In this document: positions 45,885 to 55,255 of the stretch, piece by piece
Position numbering within the stretch: position 1 is the stretch's first letter
Layout: each line of letters opens with the position of its first letter
DNA from: Polynucleobacter arcticus
GTDB lineage: Bacteria; Pseudomonadota; Gammaproteobacteria; Burkholderiales; Burkholderiaceae
NCBI RefSeq assembly: GCF_013307205.1
Contig: NZ_CP028940.1
Coordinates: 481,683-545,682 of the forward strand
Direction of reading: 5' to 3'
Length of the DNA: 64,000 nucleotides
Notes under the pieces: generated by a model
Seen by the model: only the letters and a program-made list of their open reading frames with translations
Databases searched by the model: none
What the model was told of the DNA's origin: nothing
Made by a program: the position numbers and the translations under genes

Positions 45885-46568
45885 ATGATGCTCACAACGC
45901 CAGCAAATACGCAAAACTTGCACGAGGCTATCTTCCTGAAGCTCAGGGCTTTATTGGTAGAGGGCGCCATTACGCCTGGCAGCAAGCTCAATGAACGTGA
46001 GCTAGCGGAGCAGCTTAACGTCTCACGCACACCCATTCGTGAGGCTATTAAACGCCTAGCTGCTGATGGACTGGTTGAGTTGATCGCCAACCGCGGTGCC
46101 ATTGCAGTGCAGCTGACTCGGGACGACATCATTCACACCTTTGATGTAATCGCCAATTTAGAAGGCTTTTCCGGAGAGCTAGCAGCACAAAATATCAGCG
46201 ATCAAACACTCATCGAGCTCGAAGCACTCCAATACGAAATGATGGCCTCGTATGCCCGCAGAGATTTATCTAGCTACTACCGACTCAACCTCAAGATTCA
46301 TCAAGCGATTAATCACGCAGCGAACAACCCTGTTCTCAGTCAATTATTTAGCCAAGTCAACGCGCGCATTGAAGCGCTGCGCTTTCGCTCCAATCAAGAT
46401 GGTGTGAAGTGGGAAAAAGCAGTCGAGGAACATCAAGAAATGTTGGATGCATTAAAAGCACGCGATAGCGTACGGATGCGCAAGGTCATGATGCAGCATG
46501 TCATGAATAAACGGGATGTTGTTATTCAATTAGTTGACTCAGAATCTACAGAGAAGGTTGCAGCATGA
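45885..46568 (+). CDS. GntR-family regulator (FadR/FCD subgroup)
   Basis: A regulator of about 227 residues. The winged helix (GSKLNERELAEQLNVSRTPIREAIKRLAADGLVEL) is followed by an all-helical FCD effector domain with His residues for metal or carboxylate binding (NLKIHQAINHAANNPVL, EHQEMLDALKARD). The frame opens at 45843, but that start would place an operator-like palindrome inside the coding region, so the ATG at 45885 is preferred. It overlaps the next gene (ATGA). FCD proteins usually sense small organic acids, which fits the oxidoreductase and aminotransferase alongside. Confidence 0.88.
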   Translation: MMLTTPANTQNLHEAIFLKLRALLVEGAITPGSKLNERELAEQLNVSRTPIREAIKRLAADGLVELIANRGAIAVQLTRDDIIHTFDVIANLEGFSGELAAQNISDQTLIELEALQYEMMASYARRDLSSYYRLNLKIHQAINHAANNPVLSQLFSQVNARIEALRFRSNQDGVKWEKAVEEHQEMLDALKARDSVRMRKVMMQHVMNKRDVVIQLVDSESTEKVAA

Positions 46569-49500
46569 ATAAGCCAGTTGATTTTCCATTGCCAGAATTC
46601 GTTGCCAATAGGGCAGAGTTAGCCAAGCGCCTCAAACAAGAAACTGCTGGCGAGGTAATGACCGACACCGCTAGTCGCGGACGCTATGCAACCGATGCAT
46701 CCATCTATCAAGCGATGCCTGTTGCCGTCTTGGTACCTAAAACTGCCGAAGATATTGCGACAGCTATTCAAATTGCTGCTGATCTAGGTGTTCCCGTTTT
46801 ACCTCGTGGTGGTGGTACTAGCCAATGTGGTCAAACTACTGGCACAGCGTTGGTGATCGACAACACCAAATACTTTCGCAAGCTCTTGCATGCAGATCCA
46901 GCCAAGGCCACAGCAATTGTGGAGCCAGGTATTGTGCTCGATCATCTCAATGCAGCACTCAAGCCACACGGCCTTTGGTACCCAGTAGACGTTTCCACCG
47001 GTGGACAAGCCACCATTGGCGGTATGGCTGGTAATAACTCCTGCGGAAGTCGCTCTATTGCTTACGGCAATATGGTGCACAACGTTTTAGGGATCGATGC
47101 TTGGCTAGCAAATGGTCAAGTAGCCCAATTTGGAAACTACGCCAATAGCTCCGGCACTGCGAAACAATTGGGTGATTTTGTTAAAGGTCTTGCCGACAAA
47201 CTCCAACCTGAGATCGAGGCCCACTTTCCCAAAGTAATGCGTCGGGTTGCGGGATACAACCTCGATGTCTTTCATCCACAAAGCGAACTGCCGTATACGC
47301 AAGATGGTAGCGTCAATTTAGCGCACCTCTTAGTAGGCAGTGAAGGCACATTAGCGTATTTCAAATCCCTAGAACTCAAGCTAGCGCCATTACCGCAGCA
47401 CAAAGTGCTTGGGGTAGTGAACTTTTCCAGCTTCTTTAAAGCAATGGATAGCGCGCAGCACATTGTTAAGCTGGGACCTACTGCTGTCGAGTTAGTGGAT
47501 CGCACTATGATTGACTTAGCACGTCACAACCCCAGCTTCAAGAAAACCATTGAAACTGCACTAATTGATGCAAGTACTCAAACGCCTGGGGCGATTTTGC
47601 TAGTCGAGTTTTCTGGCGAGTCACATGCACCCTTGCTCGAAAAAATAAAATCTTTGCAAAACCTCATGGGTGACCTTGGACTTCCAGGCTCAGTGGTTGC
47701 TATGCCGGATGCGGGCTTACAAAAGAATTTATGGGAAGTGCGTAAAGCTGGTCTCAACATCATGATGAGTCTCAAGGGGGATGGTAAGCCAGTCAGCTTT
47801 ATTGAAGACTGCGCAGTGCCCTTAGAGAGTCTTGCTGAATATACCCAAGCATTGACAGATGTATTTTCTAAATACGGATCACGGGGTACCTGGTACGCGC
47901 ACGCCTCAGTTGGAACCTTGCATGTCCGCCCTATTTTAGATATGCGTCGTGATGGCGCTCAGAAGATGCGTGCAGTAGCTGAGGAAGCTTCAGCCTTGGT
48001 TCGCAAATACAAAGGCGCCTATAGCGGTGAACATGGCGATGGTCTTTGCCGAGGTGAATGGATCTCCTGGCAATTTGGACCCAAGATTACCGAAGCGCTT
48101 GGAGAAATCAAGCATGCCTTTGACCCCAAGGGATTATTTAATCCTGGAAAGATTGTTAATCCACCAAAGATGGATGATGCAAGCAATTTCCGCTTTCCAC
48201 CTAACTACAAAATCATTCCGCTGCAGCCTGCTTTAGATTGGTCTGCTTGGAATGTGCAGAACAACCCTGTCACCGAAGAAACCAGCGCACCTGGCACTGG
48301 TGGTGATCCTGCAATGGGTTTCTCCAAAGCGGTAGAGATGTGCAATAACAATGGTCACTGTCGTAAGTTTGACGCCGGAGTCATGTGCCCTAGCTATCGC
48401 CTGACTCGTGATGAGAAACACCTCACGCGTGGTCGCGCCAACACCTTACGGCTCGCACTTTCCAATCAATTGGATATCCAAGATGGGAGCTCACCCCTTG
48501 GTAGCGATGCCATTAAAGAAGTGATGGATTTATGCGTCAGTTGTAAAGCCTGCCGCCGCGAATGTCCTACTGGCGTAGACATGGCCAAGATGAAGATTGA
48601 GTTCTTATCGGCTTATAAGAAGCGGACTGGTCACACAATGCGTGATCTCGCTGTTGCCTACTTACCGAAATACGCCCCTATCATCAGCAGTATTCCGGGG
48701 CTACCTGCATTACTTAATCTGCGTAATCACATTGCGCCGATTGCCAAACTACAAGAGTGGTTAATGGGGATTTCTGCACAAAGAAGTCTGCCAATCTGGA
48801 AAGCGAAGACCTTTTGGAATAATCCAAGTGCAATTGCGCCTTATCAATTTACACCCGCAGAACTGAGTAAATTAGATGCAAATGGCAATAAGGGTGTGGT
48901 GTTATTAGCCGATACCTTTAATGCCTATTTTGAGGATGAAAACTTACGTGCAGCTATTCAAGTTTTAACAGCTGCTGGCTATCGTGTTCACATTCCCCAA
49001 AAGACCAAAAATTCAAGTGCCAGTTCAGACAATGCAAATACCTGCTCTAAAGAATTTTGCTGTGGTCGTACTTATCTGGCAGCTGGTATGGTGGACAAGG
49101 CCAAGGCAAGCCTAGATGAATTAGTAAACCATCTAGCCCCTTTTGCGGAGAACAATATTCCGATCATTGGTCTTGAGCCTTCTTGTCTTTTCACCTTAAA
49201 GGATGAAGCATTAGTAATGGGCTTTGGTGAGCGAGCAGTGACTGTCAGTAAGCATGCACAGCTCTTAGAAGAATTTTTAGCCAGTGAGGCTAAGGCAGGC
49301 AAGCTCAAGCTGACATTGAAAACGGCATCGCGCCCAGTGTTGTTCCATGGTCACTGCCATCAAAAGGCATTTGCAGCTGTGACACCAGCACTTGAGCTCT
49401 TGAAACTCATTCCGAATGCGGAGCCCAAACTCATTGAGTCTTCTTGTTGTGGCATGGCCGGTAGCTTTGGTTATGAGTCGGAACACATTGAAGTATCCAA

Positions 49501-49651
49501 GCAAATGGCGGAAGCTAGCCTCTTGCCCGCGATTCGTAAAGCGCCAGAGAGTTGGGTCGTTGCTGATGGTACTAGTTGCCGTCATCAGATTGCCGATGGA
49601 ACGCAAAGAGAAGCTGTGCATATCGCCAAGATCTTGGCAGCCCACCTCTAA
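46565..49651 (+). CDS. Large FAD-binding and Fe-S oxidoreductase (GlcD-GlcF fusion, YdiJ-like)
   Basis: A 1028-residue fusion. The N-terminal half is an FAD-linked 2-hydroxyacid dehydrogenase (PRGGGTSQCGQTTG; TIGGMAGNNSCGSRS; EHGDGLCRGEW). It is followed by a ferredoxin-like domain with CNNNGHCRKFDAGVMCPSY and CVSCKACRRECPTG for two 4Fe-4S clusters. A C-terminal CCG domain (EPSCLFTL; SSCCGMAGSFGYE) completes it. This is the architecture of YdiJ, a D-2-hydroxyglutarate dehydrogenase, and of fused D-lactate or glycolate dehydrogenases. The GntR gene overlaps it. Substrate is likely a D-2-hydroxy acid, not resolved. Confidence 0.9.
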   Translation: MNKPVDFPLPEFVANRAELAKRLKQETAGEVMTDTASRGRYATDASIYQAMPVAVLVPKTAEDIATAIQIAADLGVPVLPRGGGTSQCGQTTGTALVIDNTKYFRKLLHADPAKATAIVEPGIVLDHLNAALKPHGLWYPVDVSTGGQATIGGMAGNNSCGSRSIAYGNMVHNVLGIDAWLANGQVAQFGNYANSSGTAKQLGDFVKGLADKLQPEIEAHFPKVMRRVAGYNLDVFHPQSELPYTQDGSVNLAHLLVGSEGTLAYFKSLELKLAPLPQHKVLGVVNFSSFFKAMDSAQHIVKLGPTAVELVDRTMIDLARHNPSFKKTIETALIDASTQTPGAILLVEFSGESHAPLLEKIKSLQNLMGDLGLPGSVVAMPDAGLQKNLWEVRKAGLNIMMSLKGDGKPVSFIEDCAVPLESLAEYTQALTDVFSKYGSRGTWYAHASVGTLHVRPILDMRRDGAQKMRAVAEEASALVRKYKGAYSGEHGDGLCRGEWISWQFGPKITEALGEIKHAFDPKGLFNPGKIVNPPKMDDASNFRFPPNYKIIPLQPALDWSAWNVQNNPVTEETSAPGTGGDPAMGFSKAVEMCNNNGHCRKFDAGVMCPSYRLTRDEKHLTRGRANTLRLALSNQLDIQDGSSPLGSDAIKEVMDLCVSCKACRRECPTGVDMAKMKIEFLSAYKKRTGHTMRDLAVAYLPKYAPIISSIPGLPALLNLRNHIAPIAKLQEWLMGISAQRSLPIWKAKTFWNNPSAIAPYQFTPAELSKLDANGNKGVVLLADTFNAYFEDENLRAAIQVLTAAGYRVHIPQKTKNSSASSDNANTCSKEFCCGRTYLAAGMVDKAKASLDELVNHLAPFAENNIPIIGLEPSCLFTLKDEALVMGFGERAVTVSKHAQLLEEFLASEAKAGKLKLTLKTASRPVLFHGHCHQKAFAAVTPALELLKLIPNAEPKLIESSCCGMAGSFGYESEHIEVSKQMAEASLLPAIRKAPESWVVADGTSCRHQIADGTQREAVHIAKILAAHL

Positions 49652-49670
49652 GACAGCGCATCAATACTGA

Positions 49671-50030
49671 TTAACGAATAACGCCGTAACCTACCATAAG
49701 TAAGGTCCCAGTCAGCAAGGCTGGGACCAATCTTTTAGCGGGATTAGATACCATCACGCCAATCGCTAAAGCACAAATTAGAATACGTACCCATAGAGGT
49801 ACGGTTGCCATTAAACCCAGTGGCATGACGATCAAGCGTGTTGTGAGTGCAGCTACCATCGCGTAAGTTACAGCAGCTAGCCAGCGAAAGATCTCGCTCT
49901 CTTGATTAATACTCTGCGAGAGAAATACCCCGATCGCACGGCAGAAATAAGTACCTAAACAAGCCCCAACCAAAGCGATCCAAAGACCCCAACCGGAAAA
50001 AGAATTGCTCATCTGATTTAAGGCATCCAT
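49671..50030 (-). CDS. azlD: Branched-chain amino acid export subunit AzlD-like
   Basis: A 119-residue membrane protein with four helices (LWIALVGACLGTYFCRAIGVFL and onward), the small partner of AzlC in branched-chain amino acid export (YgaZ/YgaH type). It overlaps the azlC stop by one base (TAATG), the usual pairing. Confidence 0.88.
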   Translation of the reverse strand: MDALNQMSNSFSGWGLWIALVGACLGTYFCRAIGVFLSQSINQESEIFRWLAAVTYAMVAALTTRLIVMPLGLMATVPLWVRILICALAIGVMVSNPAKRLVPALLTGTLLMVGYGVIR

Positions 50031-50824
50031 TAGCCAAGCACTCCTGCTTTTTTACGCAAGAAATTTCGATCAATCAAGTAGGCAATGGTTCCAGCTACTA
50101 AACCTGAGGTTAACAAGCTCGTGTCGCGATCAATGATGAAAAAGATCGGGCCAAAGATACAACCCAGCAATAGGGCAGTTCGATTAATCCAAGGCTTCAC
50201 CTCTGTAAAGGTCAACAAGAAGAACAGTGGATTAATAAAAACCAGCCCCAAAGTCACTGCGGCCGGCACCATCCCTGCCAAGTAAAAACCCAAGATCGTT
50301 GCTGGAACGGAAATCAACCAGCAGAGCAAACCTAGACCTACAAAATAACTTAAGCGATGTCTAGCTTCAATCGCATGAAACTCTCGCATCGAAATCGCCC
50401 ATGCAGTCATGGCCAGCAAATGCACCGAAGCATAGAGACTGCGATTGCGATTACTTTGATGCAGCTGCGGAAAGAGTGTCACCGTCATGGTGATAAAGCG
50501 TGTAGAGGTTAAGGTCACTGCTAAGGCGATTGCTAGCGCTGATGAGCCGGTAATCGCCATCTCGAGGAGAACGACCTGTCCTGGTAAAGCGAACATGAAA
50601 AATGAAGTAGAGGTGGTAAACCACACATCAAAGCCATTGGTTTTACCCATCGCTCCAAAACCCACCATGCCGGCAAAGAGTACCGCTGCAGGTGCACCAG
50701 CTGCATCTCGAATCCCGGACCAAAACGCATCACGCGGGTTTTTAAAGCGCTGTACAACAGCCTCTTCTAGCGGGGTTTCGCTAGGATCGCTAGGATCTAT
50801 GCGAGGCTGGTTGGAAGATGACAT
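50030..50824 (-). CDS. azlC: Branched-chain amino acid export permease AzlC-like
   Basis: A 264-residue AzlC/YgaZ-family permease: FWSGIRDAAGAPAAVLFAGMVGFGA near residue 34, FMFALPGQVVLLEMAITGSSALAIALAVTLTSTRFITMTVTLFPQL, then several further helices. It forms an exporter with AzlD. The gene pair follows queG by about 20 bases on the same strand. Confidence 0.9.
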   Translation of the reverse strand: MSSSNQPRIDPSDPSETPLEEAVVQRFKNPRDAFWSGIRDAAGAPAAVLFAGMVGFGAMGKTNGFDVWFTTSTSFFMFALPGQVVLLEMAITGSSALAIALAVTLTSTRFITMTVTLFPQLHQSNRNRSLYASVHLLAMTAWAISMREFHAIEARHRLSYFVGLGLLCWLISVPATILGFYLAGMVPAAVTLGLVFINPLFFLLTFTEVKPWINRTALLLGCIFGPIFFIIDRDTSLLTSGLVAGTIAYLIDRNFLRKKAGVLG

Positions 50825-50846
50825 AGTTTGATTGTAAAGCTTGTGA

Positions 50847-51950
50847 CTATGTTGACTGACCCAAAGCCCATTGAATATGCTCAGTCACTAAGGGGTCTGT
50901 ACTCTCCAGCGCTGCGCTGAGGGCATGACGGATAGCGTCCTGCTCTTCTCCGCTAGCCAAGGCGTTACCCAGAGCGACAGCGAGATTGCGACGCCAGCGA
51001 CTATAGCCAATCCGACGAATGGCGCTACCCTCATGACGCTGATTAAATTGTTCTTCCGTCCAAGACCAGAGTTGCAAGAGACTCGCCTTTCCGAGACCAT
51101 GACGTTCAGCAAAGTCTGGCAACGCTGTACGTTGCGCAAACTTATTCCAAGGGCAAATGAGTTGGCAGTCATCACATCCATACACACGATTACCCATTGC
51201 TCTACGAAACTCCACTGGAATAGCATCGGGATTCTCAATCGTCAGATAGGAGATGCAGCGACGGGCGTCTAATTGGTACGGTGCAGTAATTGCTTGCGTA
51301 GGACAAACCTCAATACAAGCTTGGCAAGTGCCGCAATGCGACTCCTGTTCTTGATCAACTGGCAATGGAACATCTACTAAGATCTCGCCCAAAAAGAAGG
51401 TGGATCCAGATTCTCGATTGAGCAACAAAGTATGTTTGCCGCGCCAACCCAATCCGGCCTTTCGCGCCAACTCCACCTCCATCAGGGGCGCAGAATCCGT
51501 AAACACGCGGTTGCCAAATGCGCCGATCTGCTTTTCGATCATTTGGGCAAACTCTTGCAAACGGTTGCGCATGACTTTGTGATAGTCACGACCACGGGCA
51601 TATACCGACACTACAGCCTGAGTTGGATCAGCTAAACGTTGCCATTCATCATCAAAATCAATTTTCGGGGAGAGGTAATTCATGGTGACGCAAATGACCC
51701 TGACAGTACCTGGTACTAGCAAGCTTGGATCCGAGCGTAATTGAGCATGCCGTGCCATGTATTCCATTTGGCCATGCCGCCCCTCTGCCAGCCACTCATT
51801 CAGACGCTCAGTTGCAACGCCAAGATGCGTGTCGGTAATGCGCAAGCCGTCAAAACCTAATTTTTGAGACTGCTCATCCAGCCATTCACGGAGATTGGCA
51901 TAGTCAACGGGGGCGCAGTCAACGGAGCTGGGTATTTGGGAAGAAGTCAT
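50847..51950 (-). CDS. queG: Epoxyqueuosine reductase
   Basis: QueG reduces epoxyqueuosine to queuosine in tRNA using cobalamin and two 4Fe-4S clusters. The 367-residue product has the cluster motifs CGTCQACIEVCPTQAI and CDDCQLICPWN, and the active-site ELARKAGLGWRGKHTLLLNRESGS. Because the enzyme needs cobalamin, it is a plausible consumer of the B12 imported by the btu system in this window. It starts divergently from tsaE, 51 bases away. Confidence 0.94.
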   Translation of the reverse strand: MTSSQIPSSVDCAPVDYANLREWLDEQSQKLGFDGLRITDTHLGVATERLNEWLAEGRHGQMEYMARHAQLRSDPSLLVPGTVRVICVTMNYLSPKIDFDDEWQRLADPTQAVVSVYARGRDYHKVMRNRLQEFAQMIEKQIGAFGNRVFTDSAPLMEVELARKAGLGWRGKHTLLLNRESGSTFFLGEILVDVPLPVDQEQESHCGTCQACIEVCPTQAITAPYQLDARRCISYLTIENPDAIPVEFRRAMGNRVYGCDDCQLICPWNKFAQRTALPDFAERHGLGKASLLQLWSWTEEQFNQRHEGSAIRRIGYSRWRRNLAVALGNALASGEEQDAIRHALSAALESTDPLVTEHIQWALGQST

Positions 51951-52001
51951 CAGGAAATCAAGAATACAGAATGTAGCTTAATAATTGAATAAACTAGGCA
52001 A

Positions 52002-52532
52002 ATGGCTCAGAATTCATTTACTCAACATTGTAGGCAGGAAGCAGACACCACTGCTTTGGCGCAACAGCTTGCCATGACCATGAGCCATTTTTTTCAAGCA
52101 AACCCAGGTGCCCATCTTAATATCTCCCTAGAAGGTGATCTTGGTGCCGGCAAGACTACCTTTGCACGTTACCTCATTCAGGGCTTGGGATATGACGGCA
52201 GGGTCAAGAGTCCGACCTACAGCTTATGTGAGCTTTACCCAATACAAATAAAGACTGACCATCCAGATAGCGCAGTCAGCATCACAGCACATCACTTTGA
52301 CCTCTACCGCATGAGGGATCCGCTGGAGTGGCAAGAAGCAGGATTTGTGGAGCATTTTGATGAGCCTGGCTTCTGTTTAGTGGAGTGGCCAGAAAAAGCA
52401 GAAGGTACCCTCCCCGCTTTTGATATTGAAATTCATTTAATCGCTGGTGAAGCGGAGTGCGATAGGCAGATCGAGCTTAAAGCGATCTCTGATCATGGGG
52501 TAGCAGTCTTAGAGAGTCTTCGGCCCCAATAG
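52002..52532 (+). CDS. tsaE: tRNA threonylcarbamoyladenosine ATPase TsaE
   Basis: TsaE powers the TsaBD complex that makes t6A37 in tRNA. The 176-residue protein has a P-loop GDLGAGKTTFARYLIQGLG, SPTYSLCELY, HFDLYRM and EWPEKAEG. It contains a somewhat long loop after ELY. It lies directly before amiC, the usual order in proteobacteria. Confidence 0.93.
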   Translation: MAQNSFTQHCRQEADTTALAQQLAMTMSHFFQANPGAHLNISLEGDLGAGKTTFARYLIQGLGYDGRVKSPTYSLCELYPIQIKTDHPDSAVSITAHHFDLYRMRDPLEWQEAGFVEHFDEPGFCLVEWPEKAEGTLPAFDIEIHLIAGEAECDRQIELKAISDHGVAVLESLRPQ

Positions 52533-52534
52533 CG

Positions 52535-53872
52535 ATGAGTAAAACCGCCATCAATTCCTCCAGAAGAAAACATCTCCAGACTTCGGCAAAGATGCTGGGT
52601 TTCATCCTCTTCTTTTCTGAAATGGATATTGCTTGGGGAGCAAAGATTCTCGGTGTACGTATTTGGCCGGCCGAGGACTACACACGCATTACCCTCGAAT
52701 CCGATAAAGCACTCCCGATTACCCAGCAACTCCTCACTAATCCTGATCGTTTGGTTGTCGATGTTCAGGGCATGGAACTCAATGCCACATTAAAAGACTT
52801 AGTCGCTAAAGTGAAGTCGAATGACCCCTATGTGTCACAGATTCGAGTGGGGCAGTTTCAACCTGGCACGGTGCGCCTAGTATTTGATCTCAAGGAACCC
52901 GTAAAGCCGCAGCTTTTCACACTCGATCCCGTTGCAGAGTATCAATATCGGATGGTGCTCGATCTCTACCCCGCTACGCCACCAGATCCTTTGATGGAGT
53001 TGGTCAAGAGTAGTGCCCGCAAAGAAAGCGCCTTAGATAAAGCCAATGAAGAAATCGATCTAATTGCACAGTTCGCGACAAAAAAAGAAAAGGATGCCCC
53101 CAGGGCACCAGTAGCGCAAGCCATCCCAGATGTAAAAGAAGCTTCAACAAAAGCGAAGCAGAGGCGCCTCATCACCATTGCCATCGATGCAGGCCATGGT
53201 GGAGAAGATCCCGGCGCTATAGGAGCGATGGGGTCTAAAGAAAAGCATATCGTGCTTTCTATTGCCAAGCGTTTACACGACAAGATTGAGAACGATCCAT
53301 TTATGCGACCATTTCTGACAAGAGATGGTGACTATTTTGTTCCTCTTCACACCAGAGTACAAAAAGCACGTCGAGTTCAAGCAGATTTGTTTGTGTCGAT
53401 TCATGCAGATGCTTTTATCGAACCCAGAGCCAAGGGTGCCTCGGTCTTTGCTTTATCTCAGATGGGTGCCAGTAGTACGACAGCACGCTGGATGGCCAAT
53501 AAAGAAAATTCTTCGGATTTGATTGGCGGAATCAATATCAAGACTCAAGACAAGCAAGTAGCCAATCTATTACTAGACATGTCGACTACTGCCCAAATCA
53601 AAGACTCACTTCAAGTGGGCACTTCCATCCTCAAACAAATCAGTGGATTTGCACCCTTACACAAAGCAAAAGTCGAGCAAGCCAGCTTTGCCGTTCTCAG
53701 GGCTCCAGATATTCCATCCATCTTGGTGGAGACTGCCTTTATTAGCAACCCTCAGGAAGAGGCACGCCTCAATGACGATGCTTACCAAGACCGCATTGCT
53801 GAAGCAATCATGAGGGGAATTAAGGACTATTTCTCTAAAAACCCACCCGTTGCTAGACGCGCAAACGCGTAG
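52535..53872 (+). CDS. amiC: N-acetylmuramoyl-L-alanine amidase, AmiC-like
   Basis: A zinc amidase that splits daughter-cell peptidoglycan at division. The 445-residue product starts with a twin-arginine export signal (SSRRKHLQ), as in E. coli AmiC. An AMIN domain follows (about residues 35-145), then a linker and the Amidase_3 domain with zinc ligands in IDAGHGGEDPGA, the SKEKHI Glu, SIHADAF and the catalytic VETAFISN Glu. Two bases separate it from tsaE. Confidence 0.92.
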   Translation: MSKTAINSSRRKHLQTSAKMLGFILFFSEMDIAWGAKILGVRIWPAEDYTRITLESDKALPITQQLLTNPDRLVVDVQGMELNATLKDLVAKVKSNDPYVSQIRVGQFQPGTVRLVFDLKEPVKPQLFTLDPVAEYQYRMVLDLYPATPPDPLMELVKSSARKESALDKANEEIDLIAQFATKKEKDAPRAPVAQAIPDVKEASTKAKQRRLITIAIDAGHGGEDPGAIGAMGSKEKHIVLSIAKRLHDKIENDPFMRPFLTRDGDYFVPLHTRVQKARRVQADLFVSIHADAFIEPRAKGASVFALSQMGASSTTARWMANKENSSDLIGGINIKTQDKQVANLLLDMSTTAQIKDSLQVGTSILKQISGFAPLHKAKVEQASFAVLRAPDIPSILVETAFISNPQEEARLNDDAYQDRIAEAIMRGIKDYFSKNPPVARRANA

Positions 53873-53940
53873 CGCTCTTGTAAGTACAAGGGCTTGAAGG
53901 CAGACACCTACAGACCCGGGAGTGCCCATAAACTTCTTGC

Positions 53941-53946
53941 TATAAT
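53941..53946 (+). promoter_or_regulatory. -10 element of the tRNA-Lys gene
   Basis: A perfect TATAAT lies 12 bases before the mature tRNA-Lys 5' end, with a T-rich tract after it. A good -35 is not apparent. Confidence 0.55.
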
Positions 53947-53958
53947 CTTCTTTTTACT

Positions 53959-54034
53959 GGGTCGGTAGCTCAGTCGGTAGAGCAGCGGACTTTTAATCCG
54001 TTGGTCGCGAGTTCGAATCTCGCCCGACCCACCA
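53959..54034 (+). tRNA. tRNA-Lys(UUU), intact copy at the left end of the island
   Basis: A full cloverleaf: acceptor GGGTCGG with CCGACCC, D-arm AGCTCAGTCGGTAGAGC, anticodon stem GCGGA/TCCGT with loop CTTTTAA (anticodon TTT), T-arm GCGAG-TTCGAAT-CTCGC and encoded CCA. Its 3' 47 bases are duplicated at 57972-58018, which marks it as the integration target. Confidence 0.97.
53988..54034 (+). repeat. Left attachment site (attL), 47-bp direct repeat in tRNA-Lys
   Basis: The 47 bases from the anticodon stem to the CCA end of tRNA-Lys recur without mismatch at 57972-58018. Bases outside the repeat differ on both sides. The pair brackets the integrase, excisionase and relaxase genes. Confidence 0.92.
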
Positions 54035-54042
54035 AGCATTAC

Positions 54043-54074
54043 AAGGGCTTAGATTAATTTCTAGGCCTTTTTTG
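54043..54074 (+). terminator. Terminator right behind tRNA-Lys, brought in by the element
   Basis: AAGGGCTTAG pairs imperfectly with CTAGGCCTT and is followed by T6. It lies inside the element and would stop the tRNA transcript. A stronger hairpin behind the right site (58027-58056) is probably the original one. Confidence 0.6.
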
Positions 54075-54127
54075 TTTGTAGGTTTTACTCTGGGTAACAT
54101 TGGGGTAACTTCTGCATGAGATATTTC

Positions 54128-54520
54128 TTATTGTTTCCTACAATAGAACACAAGCCACTCGGGATCTATTTTCTGGGGCGGGTTATTAGTTTTTGGCTTT
54201 ACCCCATAAAAAGTTGGTAGCGAGAGCTTATCTACTGCTAATCCTACTACACCACCTAGTGTAGATTTAACCTGTATGTAGCATACAGCCTCTTGCGTCT
54301 TCGGATAATATTTATACTCAGTCACATCCTTATACGATGTTGGCAAATCCCATCGCTCTCCCTTTGAATTTTGTACCCATTTAATTTCGAACCTTGTCCT
54401 AGAGAGCATGCCCTCCTCTACACCATAGATTTTGTCGACCGCAACATAATCAGCCATAGCCTGAGAGCAAACCATGAACGATAAGCACGCAAGGTAAATA
54501 GATGTAATTAGTCTAATCAT
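54128..54520 (-). CDS. Secreted protein of unknown function (island)
   Basis: A 130-residue protein with a Sec signal peptide (residues 1-23, ending QAMA). The mature part has three cysteines at most (in VCYIQV and VFYCRKQ after the signal) and short beta-rich segments such as RTRFEIKWVQNSKGERWDLP, a layout common in small periplasmic proteins. No family is recognised with confidence. It is one of the two unknown cargo genes of the element. Confidence 0.55.
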   Translation of the reverse strand: MIRLITSIYLACLSFMVCSQAMADYVAVDKIYGVEEGMLSRTRFEIKWVQNSKGERWDLPTSYKDVTEYKYYPKTQEAVCYIQVKSTLGGVVGLAVDKLSLPTFYGVKPKTNNPPQKIDPEWLVFYCRKQ

Positions 54521-54632
54521 TTCTTTAAACCATCTCTATCCTGTAAAAAGCTAGCTAAATGCTTAATTAAACAAGGTAAAACATCGCTAACTCATCGCAC
54601 AATAACAATATAGATTCATTCAAACAACGCAC

Positions 54633-54911
54633 TTATTGCTGGGGTTTATTGACTGCAAAAATTGCTATACCAAAAGAAAACAACAAGGGGAGAACTATTG
54701 CATTAATGGCTGCCTCCTGATTGGATCCAGAACCTAAGCCAAATAAAAGCCTAGTGATGGCGGACAAAAATGCAATGAGAATTACATACAGAATAATTTG
54801 CAGCAAATTTAACTGAGCTTTCCCACGAAATTTAAGAGCCAAATAAACGCACACCCAAACTAATAAGGAAGGAAATAATTGCTCAAGAAAAAGATGAATT
54901 AAAGGAGTCAT
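54633..54911 (-). CDS. Small membrane protein of unknown function (island)
   Basis: A 92-residue protein with three likely helices (about residues 8-25, 36-58 and 68-86). It has few charges apart from FRGKAQ in the first loop. The family is not recognised. It lies divergent from the XRE gene, with 82 bases between. Confidence 0.5.
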   Translation of the reverse strand: MTPLIHLFLEQLFPSLLVWVCVYLALKFRGKAQLNLLQIILYVILIAFLSAITRLLFGLGSGSNQEAAINAIVLPLLFSFGIAIFAVNKPQQ

Positions 54912-54993
54912 AGGTAACCAAGTCTTCTAAGTTTTATATGTTTGTAGACTATATTCCGTGGACTGTCAATCCACATAACGCCATATTCGAGGG

Positions 54994-55224
54994 GTGAGAA
55001 ACTCCTACTCCCAGTCAAAGAAGCTTATAGCTATTGTTGCCAAGGCTGAGAGAACGCGACTTGGACTTTCTCAGGAAGCATTTGCTGATGCCTGTGGAAT
55101 TGATAGGACGTATGCCAGTCAGATTGAGAGGGGGATCGCCAACCCCTCCCTAGAGGTACTTTGCAGGATTGCTGATGCACTTGAAATCTCTGTGACAGAT
55201 TTACTCGGCAAGCACCCCAGCTAA
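54994..55224 (+). CDS. XRE-family helix-turn-helix regulator (island)
   Basis: A 76-residue single-domain repressor of the Cro/CI type: RTRLGLSQEAFADACGIDRTYASQIERGIANPSLEVLCRIADAL is a complete five-helix HTH. The start is a GTG preceded by GAGGG, and no ATG exists in frame before the domain. It is the likely regulator of element genes such as the divergent membrane protein. Confidence 0.8.
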   Translation: MRNSYSQSKKLIAIVAKAERTRLGLSQEAFADACGIDRTYASQIERGIANPSLEVLCRIADALEISVTDLLGKHPS

Positions 55225-55255
55225 GCAACTAACAAAAGTAAAAAGAACATGAAAC

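Noticed and set aside
53877..53890. CTTGT/ACAAG hairpin after amiC as terminator
   Set aside because: Only five pairs and no T-run on the plus strand.
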